From: DATFVJ01 sp963826515
GTDB lineage: Bacteria > Actinomycetota > Actinomycetes > Streptosporangiales > Streptosporangiaceae
NCBI GenBank assembly: GCA_963826515.1
Contig: CAWGXI010000012.1
Coordinates: 930,001-994,000 of the forward strand
DNA: 64,000 bases
Direction: 5' to 3'
Shown here: piece after piece, positions 38,774 to 46,917 of the stretch
Layout: each line of letters begins with the position of its first letter
Numbering within the stretch: the stretch's first letter is position 1
Notes under the pieces: model-generated
Told to the model about the DNA's origin: nothing
The model's database searches: none
Seen by the model: only the letters and a program-made list of their open reading frames with translations
Translations under genes and position numbers: made by a program

Positions 38774-41272
38774 TCAGTGGCCGGCCCGCTCGACCACGGC
38801 CGCCCACTCGTCGAGCAGCGCATGCGCCGTGTCGGGCCCCGCTACCTCGGCCCACATGTGCGTGACTGCCTCCGCGGGGTCTGGCAGCACGAGCACCCAG
38901 CTCCCGTCTGGCTCGACGACCCGCACCCCGTCTGTCGTATCGATCGTGCGATCGCCCGCGGCCTCGACCACTGTTCGCATTACCGAGCCCTTTGCCGCCC
39001 ACGGAGTCGGCATCGACCGCTTGAGAAGGTGCGCGACAGGGATGCGCCGGTCGATCTGGCTGAGCGTCAGGCGGGTGCGCGCCACGAGTCCGAGCAACCG
39101 GGTGAACGCAGCGATACCGTCGACCGTCCTGCAGAATTCAGGCACGATGAATCCACCACGTCCATCGGCGGCAAGGATCATGTCCTTCTTACCCGCGGCA
39201 TTAGTGAGCGCGTCCATCGACGTCGGGGTCCAGTAAGCTTCGACGCCGTGGAAGCGGCACACCTGCTCCGCCACCCGTGTCGTGGTCACGGGAAGCGCGA
39301 CCCGGCCGGCGTGCCGCTCGGCAGCGATCAGGTCGAGCACGACGAGCAGCGCACGATCGTCGTCCACGAGCGCGCCGTTCTCGTCGACAATGGAGATCCG
39401 CTCGCCCACGGGATCGAACCGCACGCCGAACGCCGCGCGGGACGAGGACACGAGCTCGGAAAGGCGCTGCATGTCGGCCCGGCGCTGGGCGAGAGTCTCG
39501 GTCGGGGAGGACTCGTCCAGCCGGTTGTTGACGGTGAGCACGTCGACGCCGATCCGGCCGAGCAGGCCAGGCATTACCACCGACGCGGTGCCTCCGGCGC
39601 AATCGACGACGATCTTCAGGCCGGCTTCCCGCACGCCGGTCATGTCGACGCAGCGCAGCAGTTCCTGCGTGTAGGTCTCCATCACCCTGGGCGGAAAGGT
39701 CAGCTCCGCGATTTCGCCAGGGAAGGCACGGCGGAATTCCTGCCGTGAGAACACCCGTTCCAGCTTGCGCTGCGCAGCCTGGGACAGGTCGGCGCCGTGC
39801 TGGTCGAGGAATATCAGGTCGATCGCCTGCGGATCGCCTGGCGTGGTCCGCAGTGCGATCCCACCTGAGCACTCGCCCATCGACGTTTCGAACCGCGCCA
39901 CGGGCAGCGGCAGCGCCTCCAGGTCCTGCACGTTGATCGCGCTCGCGGTGAGCGCGCCGTGCACGGCACGCTTGAGCGCACGGGCCGCGCGGGAGACGTC
40001 CCTTGACGTGGTGACGCTGGCGCCCTTCTTGAGGGTAGTGGCGTAGGAACTGGCAAGGCGCACGCACAGTTCGGCTGTTATCTCCACGTTGACGAGCCCG
40101 GACACGCCGCGCGGCCCGAAAAGGGTCCGCTGCCCGCGCGACTCCCAGATCACGCTGGTATTGACGACCGCCCCCGCCTCGATCGTCTTGAACGGGTACA
40201 CCTTCACCCCGGATGACAGGTAGGCCTCGGACTCGATGACGCACTCGTCGCCGACGACCGCGGCCTCCTCGATCCGGACCGAGCCCATGACATCGGTGTT
40301 CTTCCCGATGACGCAGCCGCGCAAGTTGGCGCCAGGCCCGATGTACACGTTGTTGTGCACGACTGCGCGGTGCAGGAAGGCGCCCTCCTTCACCACCACG
40401 TTGCTTCCGATCACGGTGAACTCACGCAGTTCGGCGCCAGCTTCGATCTTGGCGTAGTCGCCGATGCACAGCGGGCCCTTCAGCACCGCGTCGGGATCGA
40501 CCTCAGCGCCGTCCGCGACCCAGGTACCAGGCGATACCTCGAAGCCCTCGATTTCGGCGTCCACCCTGCCCGCCAGCACGTCCGCCTGGGCCTTCAGGTA
40601 GCTCTCGTGGGTGCCGACGTCCTCCCAGTAGCCGCTGGCGATGAAACCGTGCAGCGGGGCGCCGCGCTCGAGCAGGCGGGGGAACACGTCGGACGACCAG
40701 TCCACCGACTCACCGGCGGCCACCTCAGCGAGTACCTCGGGCTCCATGACGTAGATGCCGGTGTTGACGGTGTCCGAGAACACCTGGCCCCAGGTCGGCT
40801 TCTCGAGGAAGCGCTGTATGCGGCCGTCATCGTCGACGATGATGATCCCGAATTCGAGCGGGTTCGGCACCCGGCTGAGCCCGATCGTGACGAGCGCGCC
40901 GTTCTCCTTGTGCGACTTGACCATCGCGGACAGGTCGATGTCGGTGAGCGCGTCGCCGGAGATGACCACGAAAGGCCCGTCGCGCAGCGCGTCCTCGGCA
41001 TTTTTCACGCTGCCCGCGGTGCCGAGCGGCATCTCCTCCGTGGCGTACTGCAGCCTCATGCCGAAGTCCTCGCCGTCACCGAAATAGTTGCGGACGAGCG
41101 AGGCCAAGAATGCGGTGGTGACGACGGTGTCACGAAAGCCGTGCCGCTTGAGCAGCCGCAGCACATGTTCCATGATCGGTTTATTGACGACGGGAAGCAG
41201 CGGTTTGGGCTGATTCGCCGTCATCGGCCGCAGGCGCGTGCCCTCGCCTCCTGCCATCACGACAGCCTTCAC
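38774..41272 (-). CDS. Mannose-1-phosphate guanylyltransferase / phosphomannomutase-like protein
   Basis: An 832-residue two-domain enzyme of the actinobacterial ManB/ManC-like type. N-terminal nucleotidyltransferase: VKAVVMAGGEGTRLRPMTA, NKPIMEHVLRLL, VISGDALTDIDL, FLEKPTWGQVFSDTVNTGIY. A left-handed beta-helix follows (about residues 250-370, IGPGANLRGCVIGKNTDVMG). The C-terminal half is phosphomannomutase-like with the serine-loop region GASVTTSRDVSRAA. It probably makes GDP-mannose or another sugar nucleotide for envelope glycans. GTG start at 41272 overlaps the stop of the phosphatidyltransferase (GTGA), with AGGAGA upstream. Confidence 0.92.
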   Translation of the reverse strand: MKAVVMAGGEGTRLRPMTANQPKPLLPVVNKPIMEHVLRLLKRHGFRDTVVTTAFLASLVRNYFGDGEDFGMRLQYATEEMPLGTAGSVKNAEDALRDGPFVVISGDALTDIDLSAMVKSHKENGALVTIGLSRVPNPLEFGIIIVDDDGRIQRFLEKPTWGQVFSDTVNTGIYVMEPEVLAEVAAGESVDWSSDVFPRLLERGAPLHGFIASGYWEDVGTHESYLKAQADVLAGRVDAEIEGFEVSPGTWVADGAEVDPDAVLKGPLCIGDYAKIEAGAELREFTVIGSNVVVKEGAFLHRAVVHNNVYIGPGANLRGCVIGKNTDVMGSVRIEEAAVVGDECVIESEAYLSSGVKVYPFKTIEAGAVVNTSVIWESRGQRTLFGPRGVSGLVNVEITAELCVRLASSYATTLKKGASVTTSRDVSRAARALKRAVHGALTASAINVQDLEALPLPVARFETSMGECSGGIALRTTPGDPQAIDLIFLDQHGADLSQAAQRKLERVFSRQEFRRAFPGEIAELTFPPRVMETYTQELLRCVDMTGVREAGLKIVVDCAGGTASVVMPGLLGRIGVDVLTVNNRLDESSPTETLAQRRADMQRLSELVSSSRAAFGVRFDPVGERISIVDENGALVDDDRALLVVLDLIAAERHAGRVALPVTTTRVAEQVCRFHGVEAYWTPTSMDALTNAAGKKDMILAADGRGGFIVPEFCRTVDGIAAFTRLLGLVARTRLTLSQIDRRIPVAHLLKRSMPTPWAAKGSVMRTVVEAAGDRTIDTTDGVRVVEPDGSWVLVLPDPAEAVTHMWAEVAGPDTAHALLDEWAAVVERAGH

Positions 41273-42195
41273 CGTGGACAGCTCTCCTCTCCGCTGTTTG
41301 GTCCGGGCACCAGTCCGCTTGCGCGCCGCATTAGGCGGCGCGTCTGCTCGAGATAGAGTCCGGCTGCCCACCAGTACAGAGCCGTTCCCCAGATTGCAAA
41401 AGCCCAACCGGCGACCCTCGCAATTGTTGCGAAACCACCGCTATGTGACCCAAGGAACAGCAGGGGGAATGCATAGAGCAGGCAGAGCGTCGCCGCCTTG
41501 CCCACCAGGTTCACCTGCGGCGGACCGTATCCGCGGTGCCGGAGCACCAGGAGCGCCACGCCGAGCAGCAGCTCGCGGCAGGCAAGCAGGCCGAGCAGCC
41601 ACCACGGGATGATCGCGCGGATCGCGAGCGCGATGAGGGTGGCAGCGATGTACAACCGGTCGGCCGCAGGGTCCAGCATCTCGCCGAACCGGCTCTGCTG
41701 ATTCCATGCCCTGGCGATCTTGCCGTCCAGCCAGTCGGAGAGACCGGCGAACACGAGCACGCCCACCGCCCAGCCGTCGGCCTTGGGCACAAGCACAAGC
41801 CAGAGAAACAGCGGCACCCCGGCGAGCCGCGCCAGGCTGAGCGCGTTAGGTACAGTCATCAGCCGGTCGCTGTCCGCTGGCCGGTCGCTGTCCGCTGGCC
41901 GGTCGCTGTCCGCTGGCCGGTCGCTGTCCGCTGGCCGGTCGCTGTCCGCTGGCCGGTCGCTGTCCGCTGGCCGGTCGCTGTCCGCTGGCCGGTCGCTGTC
42001 CGCTGGCCGGTCGCTGTCCGCTGGCCGGTCGCTGTCCGCTGGCCGGTCGCTGTCCGCTGGCCGGTCGCTGTCCGCTGGCCGGTCGCTGTCCGCTGGCCGG
42101 TCGCTGTCCGCTGGCCGGTCGCTGTCCGCTGATTCCGCGCGGCCCCGCTCGCTCGCCACGGGCCGCTCCCCTCGCACGCCGCCGGTGTACGGCAT
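41269..42195 (-). CDS. CDP-alcohol phosphatidyltransferase with an 18-bp-repeat N-terminal extension
   Basis: The conserved part begins MTVPNALSLARLAGVPLFL at ATG 41859 and has the CDP-alcohol motif SDWLDGKIARAW...GEMLDPAADR (DG-x2-AR-x8-G-x3-D-x3-D) and about five transmembrane helices, as in PgsA-like phospholipid synthases. The open frame extends upstream through fifteen Ala-Asp-Ser-Asp-Arg-Pro units to 42195. Whether the repeats are translated is open: no good ribosome-binding site is seen before 41859, and several starts exist upstream. Next to sugar-nucleotide synthesis it may make phosphatidylglycerol phosphate or phosphatidylinositol phosphate. Confidence 0.85.
   Translation of the reverse strand: MPYTGGVRGERPVASERGRAESADSDRPADSDRPADSDRPADSDRPADSDRPADSDRPADSDRPADSDRPADSDRPADSDRPADSDRPADSDRPADSDRPADSDRPADSDRLMTVPNALSLARLAGVPLFLWLVLVPKADGWAVGVLVFAGLSDWLDGKIARAWNQQSRFGEMLDPAADRLYIAATLIALAIRAIIPWWLLGLLACRELLLGVALLVLRHRGYGPPQVNLVGKAATLCLLYAFPLLFLGSHSGGFATIARVAGWAFAIWGTALYWWAAGLYLEQTRRLMRRASGLVPGPNSGEESCPR
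41864..42133. repeat. 18-bp minisatellite, 15 perfect copies
   Basis: The unit CGGTCGCTGTCCGCTGGC starts every 18 bases from 41864 to 42116, fifteen times, without a visible mismatch until the last unit runs into unique sequence. Because 18 is a multiple of three, the array has open readings in both directions in several frames; the minus frame continuous with the phosphatidyltransferase gives ADSDRP repeats. Perfect copies mean recent expansion or correction. Confidence 0.95.
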
Positions 42196-42359
42196 GCTCC
42201 TGCGCGTACGTACCTGGTGCCGCCGACCTTACCCGGACGCGTGTTGGCAGGAATCCGGCGCCTGTTGACAGGAACACGCTGTACTTGTAAGCCCGGAGTG
42301 CACGACTTTGCCGCGAGGAGCTGTACGGACCGATCCCACGGAAGTAGGCGGCTGCGGAG

Positions 42360-43595
42360 ATGATGATCCCCCAGATCAATCTCGTCGACCCGGGCACATA
42401 CGAGCGGCACGGTATTCCGCATGACCAGCTCGGCTGGCTGCGGGCACACGCGCCGGTGTTCTGGCACGCCGACGGCGGCAAAGAAGGCTGGCCGGGCTTC
42501 TGGGCGATCACCAGGCATCAGGATGTGGAGTACATCTCCAGGCACCCGCACACCTTCTCCTCCTACCGCCGGCTCGCCCTTTTCAACGAAACCCCGGCGG
42601 ACCAGCTCGAGCTACAGCGCCTGATGATGCTCAACATGGATCCGCCGCAGCACACGCGCCAGCGTAGTTTCGTCAACCGCGGCTTCACGCCGAGGATGAT
42701 CGGCCGGCTCGAGAAGCGCATTCAGGAGATCTGTAACGAGCTGATCGACGAGGTGGCGGCCCGGGGCGAGGCCGATTTCGTCCGCGACATCGCGGCGCCC
42801 CTGCCGCTTTACGTGATCTGCGAGCTGATCGGCGCGCCACCGCAGGACCGCGACCGGCTGTTCGACCTCTCGAACCGGCTGATCGGCTACGACGACCCTG
42901 AGTTCCAGGCCGCCGGGGACGACGACGGTGTGCTCGCGGCCGCCGAGGTCTACGCCTACGCGAACGAACTCGCCGACCGGCGCCGTTCCGAGCCGCGCGA
43001 CGATATCGTTACCCAGTTACTAGGGCCGGACGACCGCGGCGATGTCCTCACCATCGAGGAGTTCGACCTGTTCGTCCTCCTGCTGACCGTCGCAGGCAAC
43101 GAGACGACCCGTAACGCCGCATCGGGCGGCATGCTCGCGTTCTTCCGTAACCCTGGCCAGTGGGAACGGCTGCGGACCGATCCTGACAGGGCAGGCACCA
43201 CCGCCAACGAGATCGTTCGCTGGGTGAGCCCGGTGAACCTGTTCCGCCGAACGGCCACGCGTGATACCCGGATCCGCGGCCAGCGGATCGCGGAAGGCGA
43301 CAAGGTCGTCGTCTTCTACAGCTCGGCAAACAGAGACGAGAATGTCTTCAGCGACCCGTTCAGCTTCGACATCGGGCGCTCACCCAACCCGCATATTGGC
43401 TTCGGCGGCGGCGGACCGCATTTCTGCCTCGGGCGCCACCTCGCCGGCCTGGAACTGCGGGTCCTTTTCAGCACCCTGGCGGACCGGATACCCGACATCG
43501 AGCTTGCCGGCGAACCTCGGCGCCTGCGGTCGAACTTCATCAACGGCATCAAGGAGATGCCGGTAAGGTTCACGCCGCCGCAGGCCCACGGCTGA
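42360..43595 (+). CDS. Cytochrome P450
   Basis: A 411-residue class I P450. I-helix oxygen motif AGNETTRNA, K-helix ExxR in NEIVRW, heme loop FGGGGPHFCLGRHLA with the axial Cys. The N-terminus (INLVDPGTYERHGIPHDQLG) and NMDPPQHTRQRSFVNRGFTP resemble the CYP124/125/142 group that oxidises the side chains of sterols or branched lipids; this assignment is by likeness only. No ferredoxin gene adjoins. It faces the acyl-CoA synthetase. Confidence 0.93.
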   Translation: MMIPQINLVDPGTYERHGIPHDQLGWLRAHAPVFWHADGGKEGWPGFWAITRHQDVEYISRHPHTFSSYRRLALFNETPADQLELQRLMMLNMDPPQHTRQRSFVNRGFTPRMIGRLEKRIQEICNELIDEVAARGEADFVRDIAAPLPLYVICELIGAPPQDRDRLFDLSNRLIGYDDPEFQAAGDDDGVLAAAEVYAYANELADRRRSEPRDDIVTQLLGPDDRGDVLTIEEFDLFVLLLTVAGNETTRNAASGGMLAFFRNPGQWERLRTDPDRAGTTANEIVRWVSPVNLFRRTATRDTRIRGQRIAEGDKVVVFYSSANRDENVFSDPFSFDIGRSPNPHIGFGGGGPHFCLGRHLAGLELRVLFSTLADRIPDIELAGEPRRLRSNFINGIKEMPVRFTPPQAHG

Positions 43596-43601
43596 CCTGA
43601 G

Positions 43602-43654
43602 CATGATCGTGGTACCTAACCCGCGCATACGACGGGTAAAGCACCAAGATCATG
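43602..43654. terminator. Imperfect inverted repeat between convergent genes
   Basis: CATGATCGTGGTACCTAACC and the reversed arm GGTAAAGCACCAAGATCATG match at 18 of 22 positions (with flanking CG) around a 9-base loop. It starts 7 bases after the P450 stop and could end transcription from both sides. The terminal CATGATC is also typical of small dispersed repeats, so it may be an old mobile repeat. Confidence 0.55.
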
Positions 43655-43691
43655 GAACTTCCCGGGGGTAGCCGCGAGGCCGCGAGGTCCG

Positions 43692-43755
43692 TCGGGCGGC
43701 GGCCAGCGGCAGCGGGTCGCGATCGCCCGCGCCCAGATCAACCGGCCCCAGGTCC
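43692..43755 (+). pseudogene. Remnant of an ABC-transporter ATPase
   Basis: The plus strand reads SGGGQRQRVAIARAQINRPQ, the ABC signature helix of transport ATPases, with nothing of the gene before it and the acyl-CoA ligase stop directly after. Only about 21 codons remain. It implies a deleted gene between the P450 and the ligase. Confidence 0.6.
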
Positions 43756-45384
43756 CTAGCCCGCGAACAGCTCACCCGCTGTCTTCCGCACCGCGAAACG
43801 CCGCACCTTTCCGGTGGCAGTCGTGGGCAGCGACTCCACGAAAACGACCGCACGGGGCCGCTTGAAGGCGGCGAGGCCGTCACGGCAGAACGCGACGAGT
43901 TCGGCGGCGTCGGGCGCGTGGTCCGGCGCGGGGACCACGCACGCCACCGGCGTCTCGAGGCCGTTGGCGTCCGCGAGCCCGACGACCGCGGCCTGGGCGA
44001 CGCCAGGATGCTCGAGCAACCGCGCTTCGACCTCGCCGGGTGACACCCAGATACCGCCTGCCTTGATCATGTCGCTGGATCTGCCCAGGCACGTGTAGTA
44101 GCCATCCGCGGAGCGCACGTACAGATCACCGGTTCGCAGCCACTCCCCCTGGAAAACCTCGCGGGTGGTGTCGGTCCTGCACCAGTAGCCAAGCGCGGCA
44201 GACGGCGCCTTCAGGTAGAGGTCGCCTGGCACGCCGTCGGCAACGGGCTCGCCCTGCTCATCGCGGATGTCCACGGCGTACCCCGTCACCGGCTTGCCTG
44301 ACGTGCCTGGCCGGACCGATCCTCGCCGGTTTGACACGAAGATGTGCAGCGCCTCGGTGGAGCCGATGCCGTCCAGGATCATGACACCGAACCGGTCGAG
44401 GAAGCGCTGGTAGATCCCGGCAGGCAGGGTCTCGCCAGCGGAAGCGGCGAGCCGCGCTGACGCGAGCGTGTCTGCGGGCAGGCCGGCCGTGACCATCGCC
44501 GCATAGAACGAGGGCACGGCAAAGAACAACGTGGGCTTGAAGGTGGTGAGCCGCTCCGCGACAAGCGCGGGCGTCGGGCGGGCCGGGTCCAGGATCGTGG
44601 TCCCGCCGGCCGCCAGCGGGAAGAACGCCGAGTTGCCCAGCCCGTAGGCGAAGAAGAGCTTGGCCACCGAGTAGCAGCGGTCATCGGCGGTTATGCCAAG
44701 TACCTCGCGCGGGTAGGCCTCGGCGACGCAGCGGATGTTGGCGTGCCGGTGCACCGCGCCCTTCGCGCTGCCGGTCGTGCCGGACGTATAGAGCCAAAGC
44801 GCGGCCGAGTCAGCCCAGGTCGGGTACGCCGAACGATCTCCATAACGGCTGCCGCGCGCGATAACGTCGTCTAGTGCGGTGACAGTGATCCCGGGTCTGA
44901 ACGCCGCCCCGCCCGTTGCCGCGCCTGCGCCAGCGAGACCGTCCGGCACGGCCGCGAGCACCACGTCACGCAGTTCAGGAGCGTCCGCGGCTGCCTGCGC
45001 CGCCGTGGCGGCGAACTCTGCTGAGACGAAAGTGATCCTCGTCCTGGTGTCCCTGAGCAGTTCCGCGAGCTCATGCCCGGTCAGCATGGTGTTGACGGGG
45101 ACAGCGACCGCACCGATGCGCATGGCCGCGAGGATCATCGCCAGCAGCTGCGGGCTGTCGGAGGCGACCATGACGACACGTTCCTCGGGCCGGACGCCTA
45201 CCTCACGCAGCCCCGCCGCGAGGTCTTCGACGAGGGTGAGCAGCCCGCCGTAGCTCAGCGTGCCCGCGGGGCCGGTGACGGCGGTCCGCTCGCCGCGGCC
45301 CAACGCGACATTCCGGTCGACCAGGTAGGTGCAGGCGTTGAACGACTCGGGCATGGCCGCCTCCCAGGGAACCGACGTGCTCAT
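43756..45384 (-). CDS. Benzoate-CoA-ligase-like acyl-CoA synthetase
   Basis: A 542-residue ANL-superfamily enzyme. P-loop YTSGTTGSAKGAVHRH, then SVAKLFFAYGLGNSAFFPLA, the substrate-binding stretch typical of benzoate-CoA ligases, DGIGSTEALHIF, motif EWLRTGDLYVRSADGYY and the catalytic Lys in PTTATGKVRRF. It activates an aromatic acid as AMP ester, then CoA ester. No further aromatic pathway genes lie nearby. Starts at ATG 45384; an internal ATG in PWEAAMPESF is also possible. Confidence 0.9.
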   Translation of the reverse strand: MSTSVPWEAAMPESFNACTYLVDRNVALGRGERTAVTGPAGTLSYGGLLTLVEDLAAGLREVGVRPEERVVMVASDSPQLLAMILAAMRIGAVAVPVNTMLTGHELAELLRDTRTRITFVSAEFAATAAQAAADAPELRDVVLAAVPDGLAGAGAATGGAAFRPGITVTALDDVIARGSRYGDRSAYPTWADSAALWLYTSGTTGSAKGAVHRHANIRCVAEAYPREVLGITADDRCYSVAKLFFAYGLGNSAFFPLAAGGTTILDPARPTPALVAERLTTFKPTLFFAVPSFYAAMVTAGLPADTLASARLAASAGETLPAGIYQRFLDRFGVMILDGIGSTEALHIFVSNRRGSVRPGTSGKPVTGYAVDIRDEQGEPVADGVPGDLYLKAPSAALGYWCRTDTTREVFQGEWLRTGDLYVRSADGYYTCLGRSSDMIKAGGIWVSPGEVEARLLEHPGVAQAAVVGLADANGLETPVACVVPAPDHAPDAAELVAFCRDGLAAFKRPRAVVFVESLPTTATGKVRRFAVRKTAGELFAG

Positions 45385-45556
45385 GAGGCAACTGACAAGT
45401 CAGCGTAGCCGTTAAGTATCGCTCGTGGGGTACCCGGGACTGCGCGAGCGCGATCAGCATTCCTTCTTTCCCGCTCCCTTGCCTGCTTCGCCCGGGCAAT
45501 GGTCACCGCGCGGGCGGCGTGAGAGACGACCTGGCCCGCCACCGAGCCGAGCCGGA

Positions 45557-45569
45557 GGGACAAAGGTCC
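45557..45569. promoter_or_regulatory. DevR-box-like site before devR
   Basis: GGGACAAAGGTCC is a near-palindrome like the DevR/DosR box core (GGGACTNNNGTCCC) and ends 32 bases before the GTG start of devR. It suggests autoregulation. Confidence 0.5.
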
Positions 45570-45601
45570 TTAACCGCAGCACCGCAGGTGGCTAGGCTGT
45601 T

Positions 45602-46288
45602 GTGGTGTCCAACACAGCGGAACAATCCAGAAACATACGCGTGTTCCTGCTTGACGATCACGAGATCGTCCGGCGGGGAGTACGGGATTTGCTCGAGGCC
45701 GAGCCGGATATCACCGTCGTCGGGGAGGCGGGAACCGCCACGTCCGCGCTCGCGCGCATCCCGGCGCTGCGACCCGACGTCGCGGTGCTCGATGTTCGGC
45801 TGCCGGACGGCGACGGCGTCACGGTCTGCAGGGAAATCCGCTCACGCATGCCCGAGGTGGCCTGCCTGATGCTCACCTCGTTCACCGACGACGACGCGCT
45901 TTTTGACGCGATCATGGCGGGTGCTGCCGGATATGTGCTCAAGCAGATCCGCGGCACGGACCTGGTCGGTGCGGTGCGCACAGTCGCCTCCGGGCAGTCC
46001 ATGCTCGATCCACGGGCCGCCAGCCAGGTCATGGAGCGGCTGCGGAGCAACGCACGGCAGCCCGACCCGCTCGCAGGGCTGTCCGGCCAGGAGCGCCGGA
46101 TCCTTGAGCTGATCGGCGAGGGCCTGACGAACCGCCAGATCGGCGAGCGGATGTTCCTCGCCGAGAAGACCGTGAAGAACTACGTCTCCTCGCTGTTCGC
46201 CAAGCTGGGCATGCAGCGGCGTACGCAGGCCGCGGCCTACGCGGCACGCCTGCACGAGCAAAGCGAGCCGGGCGAAGCGGATGAGTAA
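45602..46288 (+). CDS. devR: DevR/DosR-type response regulator
   Basis: A 228-residue NarL-family regulator. Receiver: FLLDDHEIVRRGVRDLLEAE, phospho-Asp 64 in AVLDVRLPDGDGV, LTSFTDDDALFDAIMAGAAG, VLKQIRG. LuxR-type DNA-binding domain: LSGQERRILELIGEGLTNRQ, IGERMFLAEKTVKNYVSS, LFAKLGMQRRTQAA, close to mycobacterial DosR. GTG at 45602 or 45605; no strong ribosome-binding site. The kinase devS lies 630 bases downstream on the other strand. Likely the master regulator of the surrounding stress genes. Confidence 0.92.
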   Translation: MVSNTAEQSRNIRVFLLDDHEIVRRGVRDLLEAEPDITVVGEAGTATSALARIPALRPDVAVLDVRLPDGDGVTVCREIRSRMPEVACLMLTSFTDDDALFDAIMAGAAGYVLKQIRGTDLVGAVRTVASGQSMLDPRAASQVMERLRSNARQPDPLAGLSGQERRILELIGEGLTNRQIGERMFLAEKTVKNYVSSLFAKLGMQRRTQAAAYAARLHEQSEPGEADE

Positions 46289-46361
46289 AGGCCCTGCCAG
46301 GATCACAGGCCCTGCCAGGATCATTTACAGGCTCAGGTCATTGGCGCCCGGGCGCGAAGCA

Positions 46362-46376
46362 GGGACCTTCGGCCCT
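46362..46376. promoter_or_regulatory. DevR-box-like site before the PPOX gene
   Basis: GGGACCTTCGGCCCT has the spaced GGGAC/GGCCC half-sites seen at other genes in this island and ends 29 bases before the GTG start of the PPOX gene. Just upstream (46291-46325) a 16-bp direct repeat GGCCCTGCCAGGATCA occurs twice. Confidence 0.5.
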
Positions 46377-46405
46377 GGGCGACCGGGCTCGCTGGTCTAG
46401 ACCCT

Positions 46406-46843
46406 GTGAGAGTGCAGGAATTCAGCACGCCTACACTGAGCGTGCTCACCCGCGGCGAGTGCCTGAGGTTACTCGCCACCGTGCCGATAGGCCGTGTCGT
46501 CTTTACCGAGAACGCGCTGCCTGCCGTCCGGCCCGTGAACTTCATCCTCAACGGTGACAAGATCGTCATGCGTACCGGTGAAGGTGGCAAGCTGCTCGCC
46601 GCATTGAACCATTCGGTGGTCGCCTTCGAGGCCGACGAGGTGGACTATCTCGCCCACACCGGCTGGAGCGTGACGGTCATCGGCCACGCGCGCGAGGTAA
46701 TCGATCCCGCCGAGCTCGCGATACTGCGGAAATTGCCGCTCGCGACCTGGGCTCCAAGGGCGCACGACCATCTCGTGTCTATCCCTGCCGAGCTTGTCTC
46801 TGGCCGGCGCCTCGAGCTGCTGGAGGCGGAGAAGCTCGCCTGA
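46406..46843 (+). CDS. Pyridoxamine 5'-phosphate oxidase family flavin/F420-binding protein
   Basis: A 145-residue split-barrel protein. LTRGECLRLLATVPIGRVVF, LPAVRPVNFILNGDKIVMRT and VVAFEADEVDYLAHTGWSVT are the PPOX/FMN-binding pattern. Similar small proteins (for example Rv3129) belong to the DosR regulon of M. tuberculosis. It has a GTG start and a DevR-box-like site upstream, and lies between devR and devS. Confidence 0.85.
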   Translation: MRVQEFSTPTLSVLTRGECLRLLATVPIGRVVFTENALPAVRPVNFILNGDKIVMRTGEGGKLLAALNHSVVAFEADEVDYLAHTGWSVTVIGHAREVIDPAELAILRKLPLATWAPRAHDHLVSIPAELVSGRRLELLEAEKLA

Positions 46844-46917
46844 TCACGCGGCGAGCGGTGAGAGGACCGGCGATCGGAGGGCTCCCGCTGGTCTAGGAGC
46901 GTGCTCCTCGTGGTCTG

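Noticed and set aside
41864..42133. CRISPR array
   Set aside because: Units are contiguous with no spacers and no cas genes are near; it is a minisatellite.
41536..42551. Several open frames over the 18-bp array on both strands
   Set aside because: The 18-base period makes frames open automatically; only the one continuous with the phosphatidyltransferase has a gene attached.
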